Shown: positions 1 to 8,408, counted from the first letter of the stretch. The stretch is DNA of 43,639 nt from Pseudomonadota bacterium (GCA_023387695.1 JAEWHT010000174.1:1-43639), one strand, 5' to 3'. Notes: generated by a model from the letters alone, not told the origin. Made by a program: numbers and translations.

Positions 1-1
1 G

Positions 2-118
2 ATCGTGAAAAACATCCTGCAGATGACCGACCCGCCCAAGGTCCCCATCAGCCACCGCATCAAAAAATGCGCATGGAACGACGATTACCTCCTCAACGCC
101 CTCGCCCATATGCGATAG
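2..118 (+). CDS. C-terminal end of an unrecognised protein (partial)
   Basis: One frame is open from the left edge to a TAG stop and encodes the last 38 residues of a protein whose start lies outside the window. The residues are a plausible basic and aromatic C-terminus ending NDDYLLNALAHMR. I do not recognise a family from so short a piece. It converges on the CitA-like transporter gene, whose stop lies 30 bases further on. The short gap carries the sequence gccgcaagcggggagagg, which resembles half of a rhizobial intergenic palindrome. The call rests only on the open frame and its composition. Confidence 0.5.
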   Translation: MVKNILQMTDPPKVPISHRIKKCAWNDDYLLNALAHMR

Positions 119-148
119 CCCTGCCGCAAGCGGGGAGAGGTAAAGCAC

Positions 149-1474
149 TCAATGCCCCGTCGCCGGCTCGGCCGCCGTATCATATGTCGGCACTGCTTGG
201 CCGCCGCCGCGATAGACGATCAGCGCAGCGATGATGCCGAGCGCAGCCGCGAACATCAGCCAGGCACCGGGCATGGCCTTGTTGCCGGTGTGCTCGATCA
301 GCCAGGTCGATGCGAACGGCGTGAAGGTGCCGAACAGCGCAGCCGCGAGCGCGAAGGCCAGCGAGAAGCAGGTCGTGCGCACATGCGCCGGCACGATCTC
401 GACGAGCGCGCCGAGCATGGTGCCGCTGTACATGCCGAAATAGAACGAGAACATCATCTCGACGGCGAGCAGCTTGCTGAAGGTCGGCGCGGCCACAAGC
501 CAGCTCAGCGCCGGGTAGGCGGTGAGCAGCGACAACGTGGCAATAGCGATCAGCACCGGCTTGCGGCCAATGCGGTCGGACAGCGCGCCGCCGACGGGAT
601 TCCAAATGAAGTTGGTGACGGCGACGAGCAACGTCACCAGCAGCGCATCCTGCGTCGACAGCTTCAGCACGGTCTTGCCGAAGGTCGGTGTGTACACGGT
701 GACGAAGTAGAACGTCGTCGTGGTCAAGATCGCGATCATCATGCCCAGGATGACGATGCGCCAGTTGGCGAGCGCGGAGGCGAACACTTCGTTGGCGGTC
801 GGGTGCTTCTTCATCGCCAGGAACGCGGGTGTTTCCTCCAGCGTGCGCCGCAGGAAGAAGATCAGCGGAATGATCATGCAGCCGACGAAGAAGGGAATGC
901 GCCAGCCCCAGGCGGCGACGGTTTCGGCCGGCATCACCTCGGAGAGGATGAAGCCGAGGATCGAGGCGACGAAGATCGCGACCTGCTGGCTCGACGATTG
1001 GAACGAGGTGTAGAAGCCGCGATTGCCGGGCGTCGAGATCTCCGCGAGATAGACCGAGACGCCGCCGAGCTCGACGCCCGCGGAGAAGCCTTGCAGCAGA
1101 CGGCCAATCAGCACGATGATCGGCGCTGCGATGCCGATCGTCGCATAGCTCGGACAGAACGCGATCACGACCGTGCCGACGGCCATGATGCCGAGCGTGA
1201 CGATCAGGCCCTGGCGACGGCCGATGCGGTCGATGTACGCGCCGAGCACGATGGCGCCGACAGGACGCATCAAGGCGCCGAGCCAGAACACGCCGAAGGT
1301 GTTGAGCAGCGATGCCGTCTCGTTGGTCGAGGGGAAGAACGCCTTGCCGATCGCGGCGGCATAAAACCCGAACAGGAAGAAGTCGAACTGCTCGAGGAAA
1401 TTGCCCGATGTGGCGCGGAGGATCGCGCCGATGCGCGACTTGATCTCGGGCGGATTGGTTGCTGGTCCAGCCAT
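149..1474 (-). CDS. MFS citrate/proton symporter-like transporter (MHS family)
   Basis: A 441-residue inner-membrane transporter of the metabolite:H+ symporter branch of the major facilitator superfamily. About 12 hydrophobic segments are visible. The MFS signature between TM2 and TM3 reads GAYIDRIGRRQG, and its repeat in the second half reads GGALSDRIGRKP. The N-terminal GNFLEQFDFFLFGFYA and the central LQGFSAGVELGGVSVYLAE match what I recall of enterobacterial citrate carriers (CitA/TcuC-like), so a tricarboxylate imported with protons is the likely substrate; other organic acids are possible. The ATG is preceded by AGGGGAG. A LysR gene lies upstream on the same strand, and a perfect inverted repeat sits in the leader between them. 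Confidence 0.88.
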   Translation of the reverse strand: MAGPATNPPEIKSRIGAILRATSGNFLEQFDFFLFGFYAAAIGKAFFPSTNETASLLNTFGVFWLGALMRPVGAIVLGAYIDRIGRRQGLIVTLGIMAVGTVVIAFCPSYATIGIAAPIIVLIGRLLQGFSAGVELGGVSVYLAEISTPGNRGFYTSFQSSSQQVAIFVASILGFILSEVMPAETVAAWGWRIPFFVGCMIIPLIFFLRRTLEETPAFLAMKKHPTANEVFASALANWRIVILGMMIAILTTTTFYFVTVYTPTFGKTVLKLSTQDALLVTLLVAVTNFIWNPVGGALSDRIGRKPVLIAIATLSLLTAYPALSWLVAAPTFSKLLAVEMMFSFYFGMYSGTMLGALVEIVPAHVRTTCFSLAFALAAALFGTFTPFASTWLIEHTGNKAMPGAWLMFAAALGIIAALIVYRGGGQAVPTYDTAAEPATGH

Positions 1475-1532
1475 TGACGTTACTCCCCTTCAAGACGTGG
1501 CCGGGCCGGAACTCATTTTCTCGGCAAGGCGA

Positions 1533-1555
1533 CAGATTGTTGCTGCGACAATCTG
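1533..1555. promoter_or_regulatory. Inverted repeat upstream of the citrate-type transporter
   Basis: CAGATTGT and ACAATCTG are perfect 8-base arms separated by 7 bases, about 60 bases upstream of the transporter ATG. The repeat contains a T-N11-A core, as LysR-family binding sites do. No T-run follows, so an operator fits better than a terminator. Assigning it to the adjacent LysR protein is inference. Confidence 0.45.
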
Positions 1556-1618
1556 ACTAACCCCTCTCGCGCGAGGCCTTGCGAGTCAACCGATTTCACT
1601 GCGGAAGCTGATGATTTT

Positions 1619-2518
1619 TCAGGCTTTATTCTGCGCTGCAGCGATCATCCACTGGCGGAACGCGGCAAGCTTTGGCGCCTCGCGACGGCCCTCGGGCGAG
1701 ACCAGATAGAAGCCGGCATCGGCCGGCAGCGCGATCTTGAAGGGAACCACGAGTCGGCCCTTGGCGATGTCGTCCTTGACGTAGGAGGTTCGTCCCATCG
1801 CCACGCCGATGCCGTCGATCGCGGCCTGAATGGTCATGAAGATCATGTCGAAGGTGATGCCGGGTTGCTTGGCGATGTCGGCCGGCAGGCCCGCCGCCGT
1901 CAGCCACAGCCGCCAGTCGTCGCTGTTGGCGTTGGAGGTGTGCAGCAGCGGATAGTGGCGGAGATCCTCCGGCTTCTGCAATGGCTGGTCGACGCACAGC
2001 AGCGATGGACTGCACACCGGAAAAAGCTCGTCCGCCATCATCCAGTCGGCGCGCAGGCCCGGCCATTGGCCGCGGCCATAGCGGATCGCGGCATCGACAT
2101 CGTCGCGCTGGAAATCAACGAGGCTCGTCGACGTGGTGATACGTACGTCGATGTCGGGATGCGCCTCCTGGAAATCGGCCAACCGCGGCAGCAGCCATTT
2201 CGCGGCAAGCGAGGCCAGCGTCGAGACCGTCAGCACCTTGTCGTCGTCCTTGCGCAGCAGCCGGTCGGTGGCAAGGCGGAGGTCGTTGAAGGCGGCGCGG
2301 ACGCCTGGGAGGTAGTCGCGCGCTTCCGGCGTCAGCGCCAGCGCGCGGTTCTGCCGGATGAACAGGCGGATGCCGAGCTCCTCTTCCAGCCGGCGGATCT
2401 GATGGCTGATCGCGGTCTGCGTCACGTTCAGCTCGCTGGCGGCCAGCGTGAAGCTGAGATGGCGCGCGGCGGCTTCAAATGCCCGCAATCCGTTCAGGGA
2501 AGGCAATCTGGCAGTCAT
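1619..2518 (-). CDS. LysR-family transcriptional regulator, GcvA-like
   Basis: A 299-residue LysR-type regulator. The N-terminal winged helix-turn-helix (about residues 5-65) contains LNGLRAFEAAARHLSFTLAA and the recognition segment VTQTAISHQIRRLEEELG, typical of the GcvA/AmpR branch. The rest is a periplasmic-binding-like effector domain. The ATG has no strong Shine-Dalgarno sequence. It is divergent from a DUF1127 gene, with a T-N11-A inverted repeat just upstream of its start, and it precedes the CitA-like transporter on the same strand. Autoregulation and control of the DUF1127 gene and/or the transporter are plausible; the effector is unknown. Confidence 0.9.
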   Translation of the reverse strand: MTARLPSLNGLRAFEAAARHLSFTLAASELNVTQTAISHQIRRLEEELGIRLFIRQNRALALTPEARDYLPGVRAAFNDLRLATDRLLRKDDDKVLTVSTLASLAAKWLLPRLADFQEAHPDIDVRITTSTSLVDFQRDDVDAAIRYGRGQWPGLRADWMMADELFPVCSPSLLCVDQPLQKPEDLRHYPLLHTSNANSDDWRLWLTAAGLPADIAKQPGITFDMIFMTIQAAIDGIGVAMGRTSYVKDDIAKGRLVVPFKIALPADAGFYLVSPEGRREAPKLAAFRQWMIAAAQNKA

Positions 2519-2531
2519 TTGGCAGCAGGAT

Positions 2532-2550
2532 GCATGAGTTTATTTCATGC
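2532..2550. promoter_or_regulatory. Putative LysR operator in the lysR/DUF1127 divergent region
   Basis: GCATGA and TCATGC are perfect 6-base arms around a 7-base AT-rich spacer and contain T-N11-A. The site starts 14 bases upstream of the LysR ATG, the usual place for autoregulation. A weaker repeat, ACAAA-N6-TTTGT, follows at 2559-2574. Operator function is inferred. Confidence 0.45.
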
Positions 2551-2628
2551 GAAGAGGTACAAATTGTCGTTTGTTGGATCGCGCGCGCAGGCAGATATTA
2601 GCTCTCAAGTTAGCTCAAGGAGCTGAAA

Positions 2629-2832
2629 ATGTCTACTTGCACCGAACATTCGATGACAAATCATCATGCAACTGGCCTGATCGAGCAGATCGGCGAAACC
2701 CTTCATGTCTGGCAGGAGCGTTACCGGACCCGCCGCGAACTGACCAATTGGACCGCCCGTGATCTCCATGACGTCGGCCTGTCCTGGAGCGATATCGCCT
2801 CTGAGGCTGAGAAACCCTTCTGGCGGGCCTGA
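2629..2832 (+). CDS. DUF1127 (YjiS-like) small protein
   Basis: A 67-residue protein whose C-terminal half carries the DUF1127 pattern: a basic helix YRTRREL followed by WTARDLHDVGLSWSDI. DUF1127 proteins are short arginine-rich proteins abundant in Rhizobiales. Some members have been linked to RNA turnover or to phosphate and carbon metabolism, but this one has no known role. The ATG is well placed behind AAGGAG. It is transcribed divergently from the LysR gene, and LysR/DUF1127 pairs are common in this order, which suggests LysR control. Confidence 0.85.
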   Translation: MSTCTEHSMTNHHATGLIEQIGETLHVWQERYRTRRELTNWTARDLHDVGLSWSDIASEAEKPFWRA

Positions 2833-2909
2833 TTGGCCGCCAGGCCGGCGCCGCCTGACTTTGGGGGCGCCGGCGGTCCCTTTTCCCCTCGTCCTCGTGG
2901 GCTCGTGTC

Positions 2910-3533
2910 ATGAGCACCTATCGTCTGGAAGACCTGAAGCAATATTCGGATACGCTGCGCACGCGGCAGGGCGATGCGATCAGCGTCCGTTTCGTTGAGC
3001 CACGCGACACCGATGAGCTTCAGCACTATTTCCGTAGCCTCTCGACCCGCTCCCGCTACAACCGCTTCTTCGGCGCGCTCAGCGAATTGCCGAAGGGGCT
3101 GCTGAACGAGTTCCTCCAGGTCGGCGAGCGTGAGCGTTTCAGCGTGGTCGCGACCATGATGGTCGATGGCTTCGAGACCATCGTCGCGGAAGCGCGCTAC
3201 GCGTTCCATGCCGAGACCTCGACGCTCGAGTTCGGCCTCTCTGTCGACGATCGCTGGCAGGGGCACGGTATCGCCACTGCGCTTATGAAAAATCTCGAGT
3301 GCCGGGCGGCCGCGCTCGGTGCTGAGCACATCTTCGGCGACACGCTACGCTCCAACCAGACGATGATTTCGCTCGCGCGCAAATCCGGTTTCGCCTTCGT
3401 CAATCATCCCGATGACTGGAAGCTGGTGCGCTTCGACAAGGAAATCCACGCCGCGCCAAAGGACATTCCCTGTGCCAGCTGGCGTCTCGCCGCCCTTTCC
3501 CGTCAGGCCGATAGCCCCTCAGCCTCGGCCTGA
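2910..3533 (+). CDS. GNAT-family N-acetyltransferase
   Basis: A 207-residue protein with a GNAT acetyl-CoA-binding fold at about residues 25-165. The motif-A region VDDRWQGHGIATALMKNLE gives the pyrophosphate-binding Q/R-x-x-G-x-G/A loop, and IFGDTLRSNQTMISLARKSG is the usual C-terminal segment. The N-terminal FVEPRDTDELQHYFRSLS and SRYNRFFG resemble the GNAT domain of bacterial protein acetyltransferases (Pat-like), but no cNMP or CoA-ligase domain is attached. The substrate is unknown. The gene starts 77 bases after the DUF1127 gene on the same strand and ends at a strong terminator. Confidence 0.85.
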   Translation: MSTYRLEDLKQYSDTLRTRQGDAISVRFVEPRDTDELQHYFRSLSTRSRYNRFFGALSELPKGLLNEFLQVGERERFSVVATMMVDGFETIVAEARYAFHAETSTLEFGLSVDDRWQGHGIATALMKNLECRAAALGAEHIFGDTLRSNQTMISLARKSGFAFVNHPDDWKLVRFDKEIHAAPKDIPCASWRLAALSRQADSPSASA

Positions 3534-3544
3534 CACAACTCCGA

Positions 3545-3581
3545 GCCCGGCCTGATGCAAGTCAGAGCCGGGCATTTTTTT
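3545..3581 (+). terminator. Rho-independent terminator after the GNAT gene
   Basis: GCCCGGC and GCCGGGC form a perfect 7-bp stem extended by an inner CTGA/TCAG stem, followed by ATTTTTTT. It lies between the GNAT stop and the end of the convergent enoyl-CoA hydratase gene. Confidence 0.85.
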
Positions 3582-3600
3582 GCCTTCACGCAGGACACGC

Positions 3601-4431
3601 CTACTTTCCCGTGAACACCGCTTTGCGCTTTTCGATGAAGGCCTGCACGGCTTCCTTGTGATCGGCGGTGGTGGTCAGGCGGACCAAGCGTTCAGCTTCA
3701 TGGTCGCGAGCAGTTTCGAAATCGAACAGCAGGGCTTCGTCGAGATTGTCCTTCATGTAGCGCAGCGCCAGGCGCGGGCCTTCGGCGAGCGACTTTGCGA
3801 GGGCGAAGGCTTCAGCTTGCAATTTGTCATCGGGCACGACGCGGTTGACGAGGCCGATGGCCTCTGCGCGCGTGGCTTCGACGCGATCGCCGGTGAACAG
3901 CAGTTCTCGCGCCCGCGCGGTGCCGACGAGCCGCGTCAGCAGCCAGGCGATGCCGTAATCGCCGGACAGTGCGATGCGAGCATAGCCGGTGGCTACGAAA
4001 GCCGATTGCGCGGCGATGCGGATGTCGCAGGCCATGGCGAGGGCAAGCCCGGCACCGACGGCAGGACCGGGGAGCGCCGCGATGGTCGGCTTGCGCACCG
4101 ATACCAGCGCGCCGGTCAGCAGCCGTTGCCGCTCCTGGAGGTCGGCGACGCGGTCTTCCAGCGACATCTCCAGCTTCTTGGGATCGCGATGTGCGCCCAT
4201 GCCCTTGACGTTGCCACCGGCGCAGAAGGCTTCGCCCGCACCGGTGATGAGCAGCGCGCCGACACCGGGATTTTCGCCGCAGGCCCGGATCATCGTGCGC
4301 AACGCCGGCGTCAGATTGTCCGACAGCGAGTTACGCGCCTCCGGCCGGTTCAGCGTGATGATCGCGACGCGGTCGCGGATGACGCAGAGGAGCTCATTGG
4401 TGCCGGTGTCGATGGTGGTCTCAGTGGTCAT
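3601..4431 (-). CDS. Enoyl-CoA hydratase/isomerase family protein
   Basis: A 276-residue crotonase-fold protein acting on acyl-CoA thioesters. The oxyanion-hole loop GEAFCAGGNVKGM (about 66-78) and PGPAVGAGLALAMACDIRIA (about 121-140) are clear. The two catalytic glutamates of classical hydratases appear to be replaced (Ala near 130, Gly/Tyr near 149-150), while Asp158 in SGDYG sits where PaaG-type members keep an acidic residue. It may therefore be an isomerase or another crotonase activity rather than a true hydratase. A GGGAGAG sequence precedes the ATG. It is followed upstream by an SDR on the same strand and, divergently, by an acyl-CoA dehydrogenase, which fits beta-oxidation-like catabolism. 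Confidence 0.88.
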   Translation of the reverse strand: MTTETTIDTGTNELLCVIRDRVAIITLNRPEARNSLSDNLTPALRTMIRACGENPGVGALLITGAGEAFCAGGNVKGMGAHRDPKKLEMSLEDRVADLQERQRLLTGALVSVRKPTIAALPGPAVGAGLALAMACDIRIAAQSAFVATGYARIALSGDYGIAWLLTRLVGTARARELLFTGDRVEATRAEAIGLVNRVVPDDKLQAEAFALAKSLAEGPRLALRYMKDNLDEALLFDFETARDHEAERLVRLTTTADHKEAVQAFIEKRKAVFTGK

Positions 4432-4447
4432 GTTCGCTCTCTCCCTT

Positions 4448-4534
4448 CGTCATTGCGAGGAGCGAAGCGACGAAGCAATCCAGTCTGCTTCCGCGAAGAT
4501 ATGTCTGGATTGCTTCGCTTCGCTCGCAATGACG
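4448..4534. repeat. Long intergenic palindrome (rhizobial REP-like element, type 1)
   Basis: The outer arms CGTCATTGCGAG and CTCGCAATGACG are exact inverse complements. Inside, GAAGCGACGAAGCAATCCAG pairs imperfectly with CTGGATTGCTTCGCTTCG around a short loop. Elements of this type are scattered between genes in Bradyrhizobium-type genomes. It lies between two same-strand genes and could form a strong mRNA hairpin. Confidence 0.8.
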
Positions 4535-4554
4535 GCTATTGTTGATTTCTCGCT

Positions 4555-5256
4555 TCAAAACTTCTCCACCCAAGGCCGCAGCTCGAGCTCCCAGCTCCAG
4601 GCGCTGCGCGGTTGCTGCAGCACGTTCCAATAGCTCTCCGCGATCGCGTCGGGATCGAGCATTGAGTCCGGCTTGTCGGGGGCTTCCGTGCGCGCCGCAC
4701 TGCGGATGCCGCCATCGATGACGAAATGCGCGACATGGATGCCTTGCGGCGACAATTCCCGCGCCATGCTTTGTGCGAGGCCGCGCAGTGCGAACTTGCC
4801 CATCGCGAACGGGGCGGATTGCGCGTAGCCCTTGACGCTGGCCGAGGCGCCGGTGAACAGGATCGCGCCATGCTGGTTCGGCACCATCCGTTTTGCGGCC
4901 TGCTGCGCCACCAGGAAGCCGCCATAGGCGCTGACCGCGATCGCGTTTGCGACATCCGCGGGGACGAGATCGACGAACGGCCCGCGCGAACGGCCGCTGG
5001 CGTTGTAGACGACGAGATCGGGCGTTCCGATCTCGCGCTCGACGAGACCAAACAGGCGTTCGACCTCCTCCGGTTCGGTGGCGTTGCAGGCATAGGCCTT
5101 GGCGCCGGTCTGGTTGCAGAGCGCGCCGAGCTTCTCGATCTTGCGCGCAGCCAGCGCAACGCGAATGCCTTGCGCGGACAGCAGCCGCGCCAGCGAGGCG
5201 CTCAGCCCTTCGCCGGCACCGACGATGAGGGCGATCTTGTATTTCGGATGTTCCAT
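4555..5256 (-). CDS. SDR-family protein with altered active site
   Basis: A 233-residue short-chain dehydrogenase/reductase fold. The nucleotide-binding turn is VGAGEGLSASLA (about 12-23), a variant of TGxxxGIG, and YNASG (about 84-88) replaces NNAG. The catalytic YxxxK appears as F150-AMG-K154, so the general-acid tyrosine is missing unless nearby Tyr144 substitutes. It may be a binding or non-redox relative, or an enzyme with a rearranged centre. A weak GAGAG lies ahead of the ATG. It is on the same strand as the enoyl-CoA hydratase (separated by a palindrome) and divergent from the AidB-like dehydrogenase. Confidence 0.82.
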   Translation of the reverse strand: MEHPKYKIALIVGAGEGLSASLARLLSAQGIRVALAARKIEKLGALCNQTGAKAYACNATEPEEVERLFGLVEREIGTPDLVVYNASGRSRGPFVDLVPADVANAIAVSAYGGFLVAQQAAKRMVPNQHGAILFTGASASVKGYAQSAPFAMGKFALRGLAQSMARELSPQGIHVAHFVIDGGIRSAARTEAPDKPDSMLDPDAIAESYWNVLQQPRSAWSWELELRPWVEKF

Positions 5257-5478
5257 GACGTGATCTCTCGGGGACAGGACGCCGCTGATCTATGCATCCA
5301 CCGCGCGGACAACCAGCCGGCGCGATCACAATTCCGCAGAGCGAATTGCTCCTTTACGGCGATCATGCCTCCCTGACAATTTGCGGCTTTATCGCCTCTC
5401 GTGATGGGAGCATGATCGACATCATCTCAAGCGGCAAGCGATAAGAATTGCCGTCGGGCGGAAACGAAGAGGACGATC

Positions 5479-7263
5479 ATGCACAAGCCGGTCACAGCGC
5501 AGCCACAAGATGTCGCGGCCGCACCTTCCGGCCTGCTGGCGCCCGATACCACGGGCATGAATTTCTACCGCGCCGATCAGGCGCTGACGGACCTGTTGCG
5601 CATCCATCTGCCGGACGCGCTATTTCGCCACATTGAGCCGCATCTCGATCGGCTCGGCGAGCTCGCCGGCGGCCGTCTCGACGAATGCGCGCGCCTTGCC
5701 GACCGGCACACACCGGTACTGCATCAGCGCGACAAGTTCGGCCGCGACGTGCAGTCGATCGAGTATCACCCGGCCTATCGCGAGCTGGAGAACGCGGCCT
5801 TCGGTGAGTTCGGCATTCATGCGCTCTCGATCCGCAAGGGTATCATGGGCTGGCCGGACAAATATCCTGTCGTGGCCAAGCATGCCTTCACGTTTCTTTT
5901 CAACCAGACCGAATTCGGCATGGGCTGCCCGATCAATGTCACGGACGGCTGCGCCAAGCTGCTGGCGAATTTCGGCAGTGATGCGCTGAAGGCAAGATAT
6001 CTCGATGGCCTGACCTCGACCGACATGAGCAAGCTGACGCAAGGCGGCCAGTTCATGACCGAAAAGGAAGGCGGCTCCGACGTCGGCACGCTCACGACGA
6101 CGGCGGTGCAGGAGGGCGATCATTGGCGCCTTTATGGCGAAAAATGGTTCTGCTCGAATGCGGACGCAAAGGTCGTGATGCTGCTGGCGCGCCCCGAGGG
6201 CGCTGGCTCTGGTACGCGTGGCGTCGGCCTGTTCCTGATGCCGCGCTTCCTCGACGACGGCTCGCAGAACCACTACCGGATCGTGCGTCTCAAGGACAAG
6301 CTTGGCACCCGCTCGATGGCCTCGGGCGAGATCAAGCTCGAAGGCGCGATCGCCTATGCGGTCGGCAAGCTCGACCGCGGCTTCGTGCAGATGGCCGAGA
6401 TGGTCAATTCGTCGCGATTGTCCAACGGCGTTAAATCCACCGCGCTGATGCGCCGCGCCTATCATGACGCGATGACGGTGGCGAAGAACCGCGTGGTGTT
6501 CGGCAACCGCATCATCGACCTGCCGCTCGGCCGTCGCCAGATGCTGAAGATCATGCTGCCGGTCGAGCAGGCGCTGTCGATGAGCTTTCTCACCGCCGAC
6601 GCGCTCGATCGCGCCGAAGCCGGCAGCCAGGACGCCGCGGCGCTGCTGCGCATCCTGACGCCGACGCTGAAATTCCGCGCCACCCGCGACGCGCGCAAGG
6701 TCTGCGGCGATGCGCTCGAGATGCGCGGCGGCATTGGTTATATCGAGGAATTCTCGACGCCCCGTCTGCTGCGTGATGCGCATCTCGGCTCAGTCTGGGA
6801 AGGCACCGGCAATATCGTCGCCATTGATGCGCTGAGGCGCGCCGTCGGCCGCCATGGTGCCGAATCCGCGCTATCGGCAGATCTCCATGCCCGGCTCGAC
6901 GATAGCGCCTCGGTGCCGCAGGCCTGGCGCGATAATTTGCACGGTCTCGTCGATCGCGCCGTCGGCTTTGCGCGCGAAGTCGCCGGCAAGTCCGAGAACG
7001 AAGCCGATGCGCGGCGTGCGACCAGCCTGCTCTATCATGTCGCAAGCGCGGTCGCGCTTGCCTGGGAAGCGCATCGTGTTCACGAAATGCGCGGCGATGC
7101 GCGCCGGCTGTTGTTGTCGCGGCTGGTGATCGATCACCGGGTATCGCCGAGCGATCCGTTCCGGCTGACGGAAAATACGACGCAGGCAAAGATCGCGGGG
7201 CTGCTGCTTGGCGACCGCGTGGCCTCCATGAGCGAGGTTGGCGAACTGGTCTTGGCAGCGTAG
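5479..7263 (+). CDS. Acyl-CoA dehydrogenase, AidB-like
   Basis: A 594-residue FAD-dependent acyl-CoA dehydrogenase-fold protein, longer than classical members (about 380). It has the AidB-type architecture: an extended N-terminal domain, a middle domain with TEKEGGSDVG and RLYGEKWFCSNADA, and a C-terminal helical domain with YIEEFSTPRLLRDAHLG and SVWEGTGNIVAID. The motif GGIGYIEE supplies the segment that holds the catalytic base in the AidB/IVD group. AidB relatives bind FAD and often show weak dehydrogenase activity; the substrate here is unknown. An AGAGGA sequence precedes the ATG. The alcohol dehydrogenase gene follows after 44 bases and is probably co-transcribed. Confidence 0.9.
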   Translation: MHKPVTAQPQDVAAAPSGLLAPDTTGMNFYRADQALTDLLRIHLPDALFRHIEPHLDRLGELAGGRLDECARLADRHTPVLHQRDKFGRDVQSIEYHPAYRELENAAFGEFGIHALSIRKGIMGWPDKYPVVAKHAFTFLFNQTEFGMGCPINVTDGCAKLLANFGSDALKARYLDGLTSTDMSKLTQGGQFMTEKEGGSDVGTLTTTAVQEGDHWRLYGEKWFCSNADAKVVMLLARPEGAGSGTRGVGLFLMPRFLDDGSQNHYRIVRLKDKLGTRSMASGEIKLEGAIAYAVGKLDRGFVQMAEMVNSSRLSNGVKSTALMRRAYHDAMTVAKNRVVFGNRIIDLPLGRRQMLKIMLPVEQALSMSFLTADALDRAEAGSQDAAALLRILTPTLKFRATRDARKVCGDALEMRGGIGYIEEFSTPRLLRDAHLGSVWEGTGNIVAIDALRRAVGRHGAESALSADLHARLDDSASVPQAWRDNLHGLVDRAVGFAREVAGKSENEADARRATSLLYHVASAVALAWEAHRVHEMRGDARRLLLSRLVIDHRVSPSDPFRLTENTTQAKIAGLLLGDRVASMSEVGELVLAA

Positions 7264-7307
7264 GCTACGCGCTACGTTCGAACAAAAAACGCGATAGGGA
7301 GTGCTCG

Positions 7308-8396
7308 ATGAAGGCCGCCGTCCTTTATGAAGTCAACAAGCCGCTGGTCATCGAGGATGTCAGCCTGCCGAAGCCCGGCCCGCGCGAGGTGCTGATCCGC
7401 ACGTCGGTCGCCGGCCTCTGCCACTCCGACCTGCACTTCATGGAAGGCCTCTATCCGCATCCGCTGCCCGCGGTGCTCGGCCATGAGTCCGCCGGAATCG
7501 TCGAGCAGGTCGGCTCTGATGTCACCTATGTGAAGCCCGGCGATCACGTCGTCACGTGCCTCTCCGTGTTCTGCGGCACCTGCGACAATTGCACCACCGG
7601 TCGCACCGTGCTCTGCACCGACACGACAGTGAAGCTGCTGCCGGGTGCGTCGAACCGGATGCAGTGGAACAGGTCGGAGAAGCTGCATCAGTTCCTCAAC
7701 CTCTCGTCCTTTGCCGAGCAGATGCTTGTGCACGAGAACGCCATCGTCAAAATCCGGAAAGAAATGCCGCTCGATCTCGCTGCGCTGATCGGCTGCGGCG
7801 TCATCACCGGCTACGGCGCTGTCGTGAACACGGCGAAGGTGACGGCGGGCGAGACCGTGGCCGTGATCGGCTGCGGCGGCGTCGGCATGGCCGCGATCAA
7901 CGGCGCGCAGATCGCCGGCGCCGGCCGCATCATCGCCATCGACACCAATCCGGCAAAACTCCAGCTCGCGACCAAGTTGGGCGCGACCGATATCATCAAT
8001 CCCGCCGATGGCGACGTTGTGAAGCAAGTCCGCGATCTCACCAATGGCGGCGTGCATCATTCCTTCGAGGTGCTCGGGCGCAAGGAAACGGCAGAGCAGG
8101 CGTTCGGCATGCTTACCTCCGGCGGCACCGCCACGATCGTCGGCATGATCCCGTTCGGCCAGAAGATCGAGCTGCACGGTTTCGACTTCCTGCGCGAGCG
8201 GCGGATCCAGGGCTCGTCGATGGGCTCGAACCATTTCCGCGTCGACATGCCGCGCCTGGTCGATTTCTACCTGCGCGGCCGGCTGCATCTGGAAGACTGG
8301 ATCTCTGCCAAGCTGAAGCTCAGCGAGATCAACGAGGGTTTTGCCAACATGAAAGCCGGCAAGACGCTGCGCAGTGTGATTGTATTTGATAGCTGA
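7308..8396 (+). CDS. Zinc-dependent alcohol dehydrogenase (class III-like MDR)
   Basis: A 362-residue medium-chain dehydrogenase oxidising an alcohol, or reducing an aldehyde, with NAD(P). Catalytic zinc ligands are Cys38, His59 (GHE) and Cys163 in IGCGVITGYG. Structural zinc ligands are Cys89, Cys92, Cys95 and Cys103. The Rossmann motif GCGGVG lies at about 188-193. The layout resembles the class III/AdhD branch; the insert between the structural-zinc loop and the cofactor domain lacks what I would need to assign formaldehyde dehydrogenase. The start has a clear GGGAG site. It follows the AidB-like gene closely, suggesting a joint acyl/alcohol oxidation operon. Confidence 0.9.
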   Translation: MKAAVLYEVNKPLVIEDVSLPKPGPREVLIRTSVAGLCHSDLHFMEGLYPHPLPAVLGHESAGIVEQVGSDVTYVKPGDHVVTCLSVFCGTCDNCTTGRTVLCTDTTVKLLPGASNRMQWNRSEKLHQFLNLSSFAEQMLVHENAIVKIRKEMPLDLAALIGCGVITGYGAVVNTAKVTAGETVAVIGCGGVGMAAINGAQIAGAGRIIAIDTNPAKLQLATKLGATDIINPADGDVVKQVRDLTNGGVHHSFEVLGRKETAEQAFGMLTSGGTATIVGMIPFGQKIELHGFDFLRERRIQGSSMGSNHFRVDMPRLVDFYLRGRLHLEDWISAKLKLSEINEGFANMKAGKTLRSVIVFDS

Positions 8397-8408
8397 GCCA
8401 ACACAGGT

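Noticed and set aside
152..1477. 441-codon open frame on the plus strand opposite the citrate-type transporter
   Set aside because: It is the antisense shadow of a clear MFS gene in GC-rich DNA. Its protein is Arg/Asp/Gly-rich and has no family motif.
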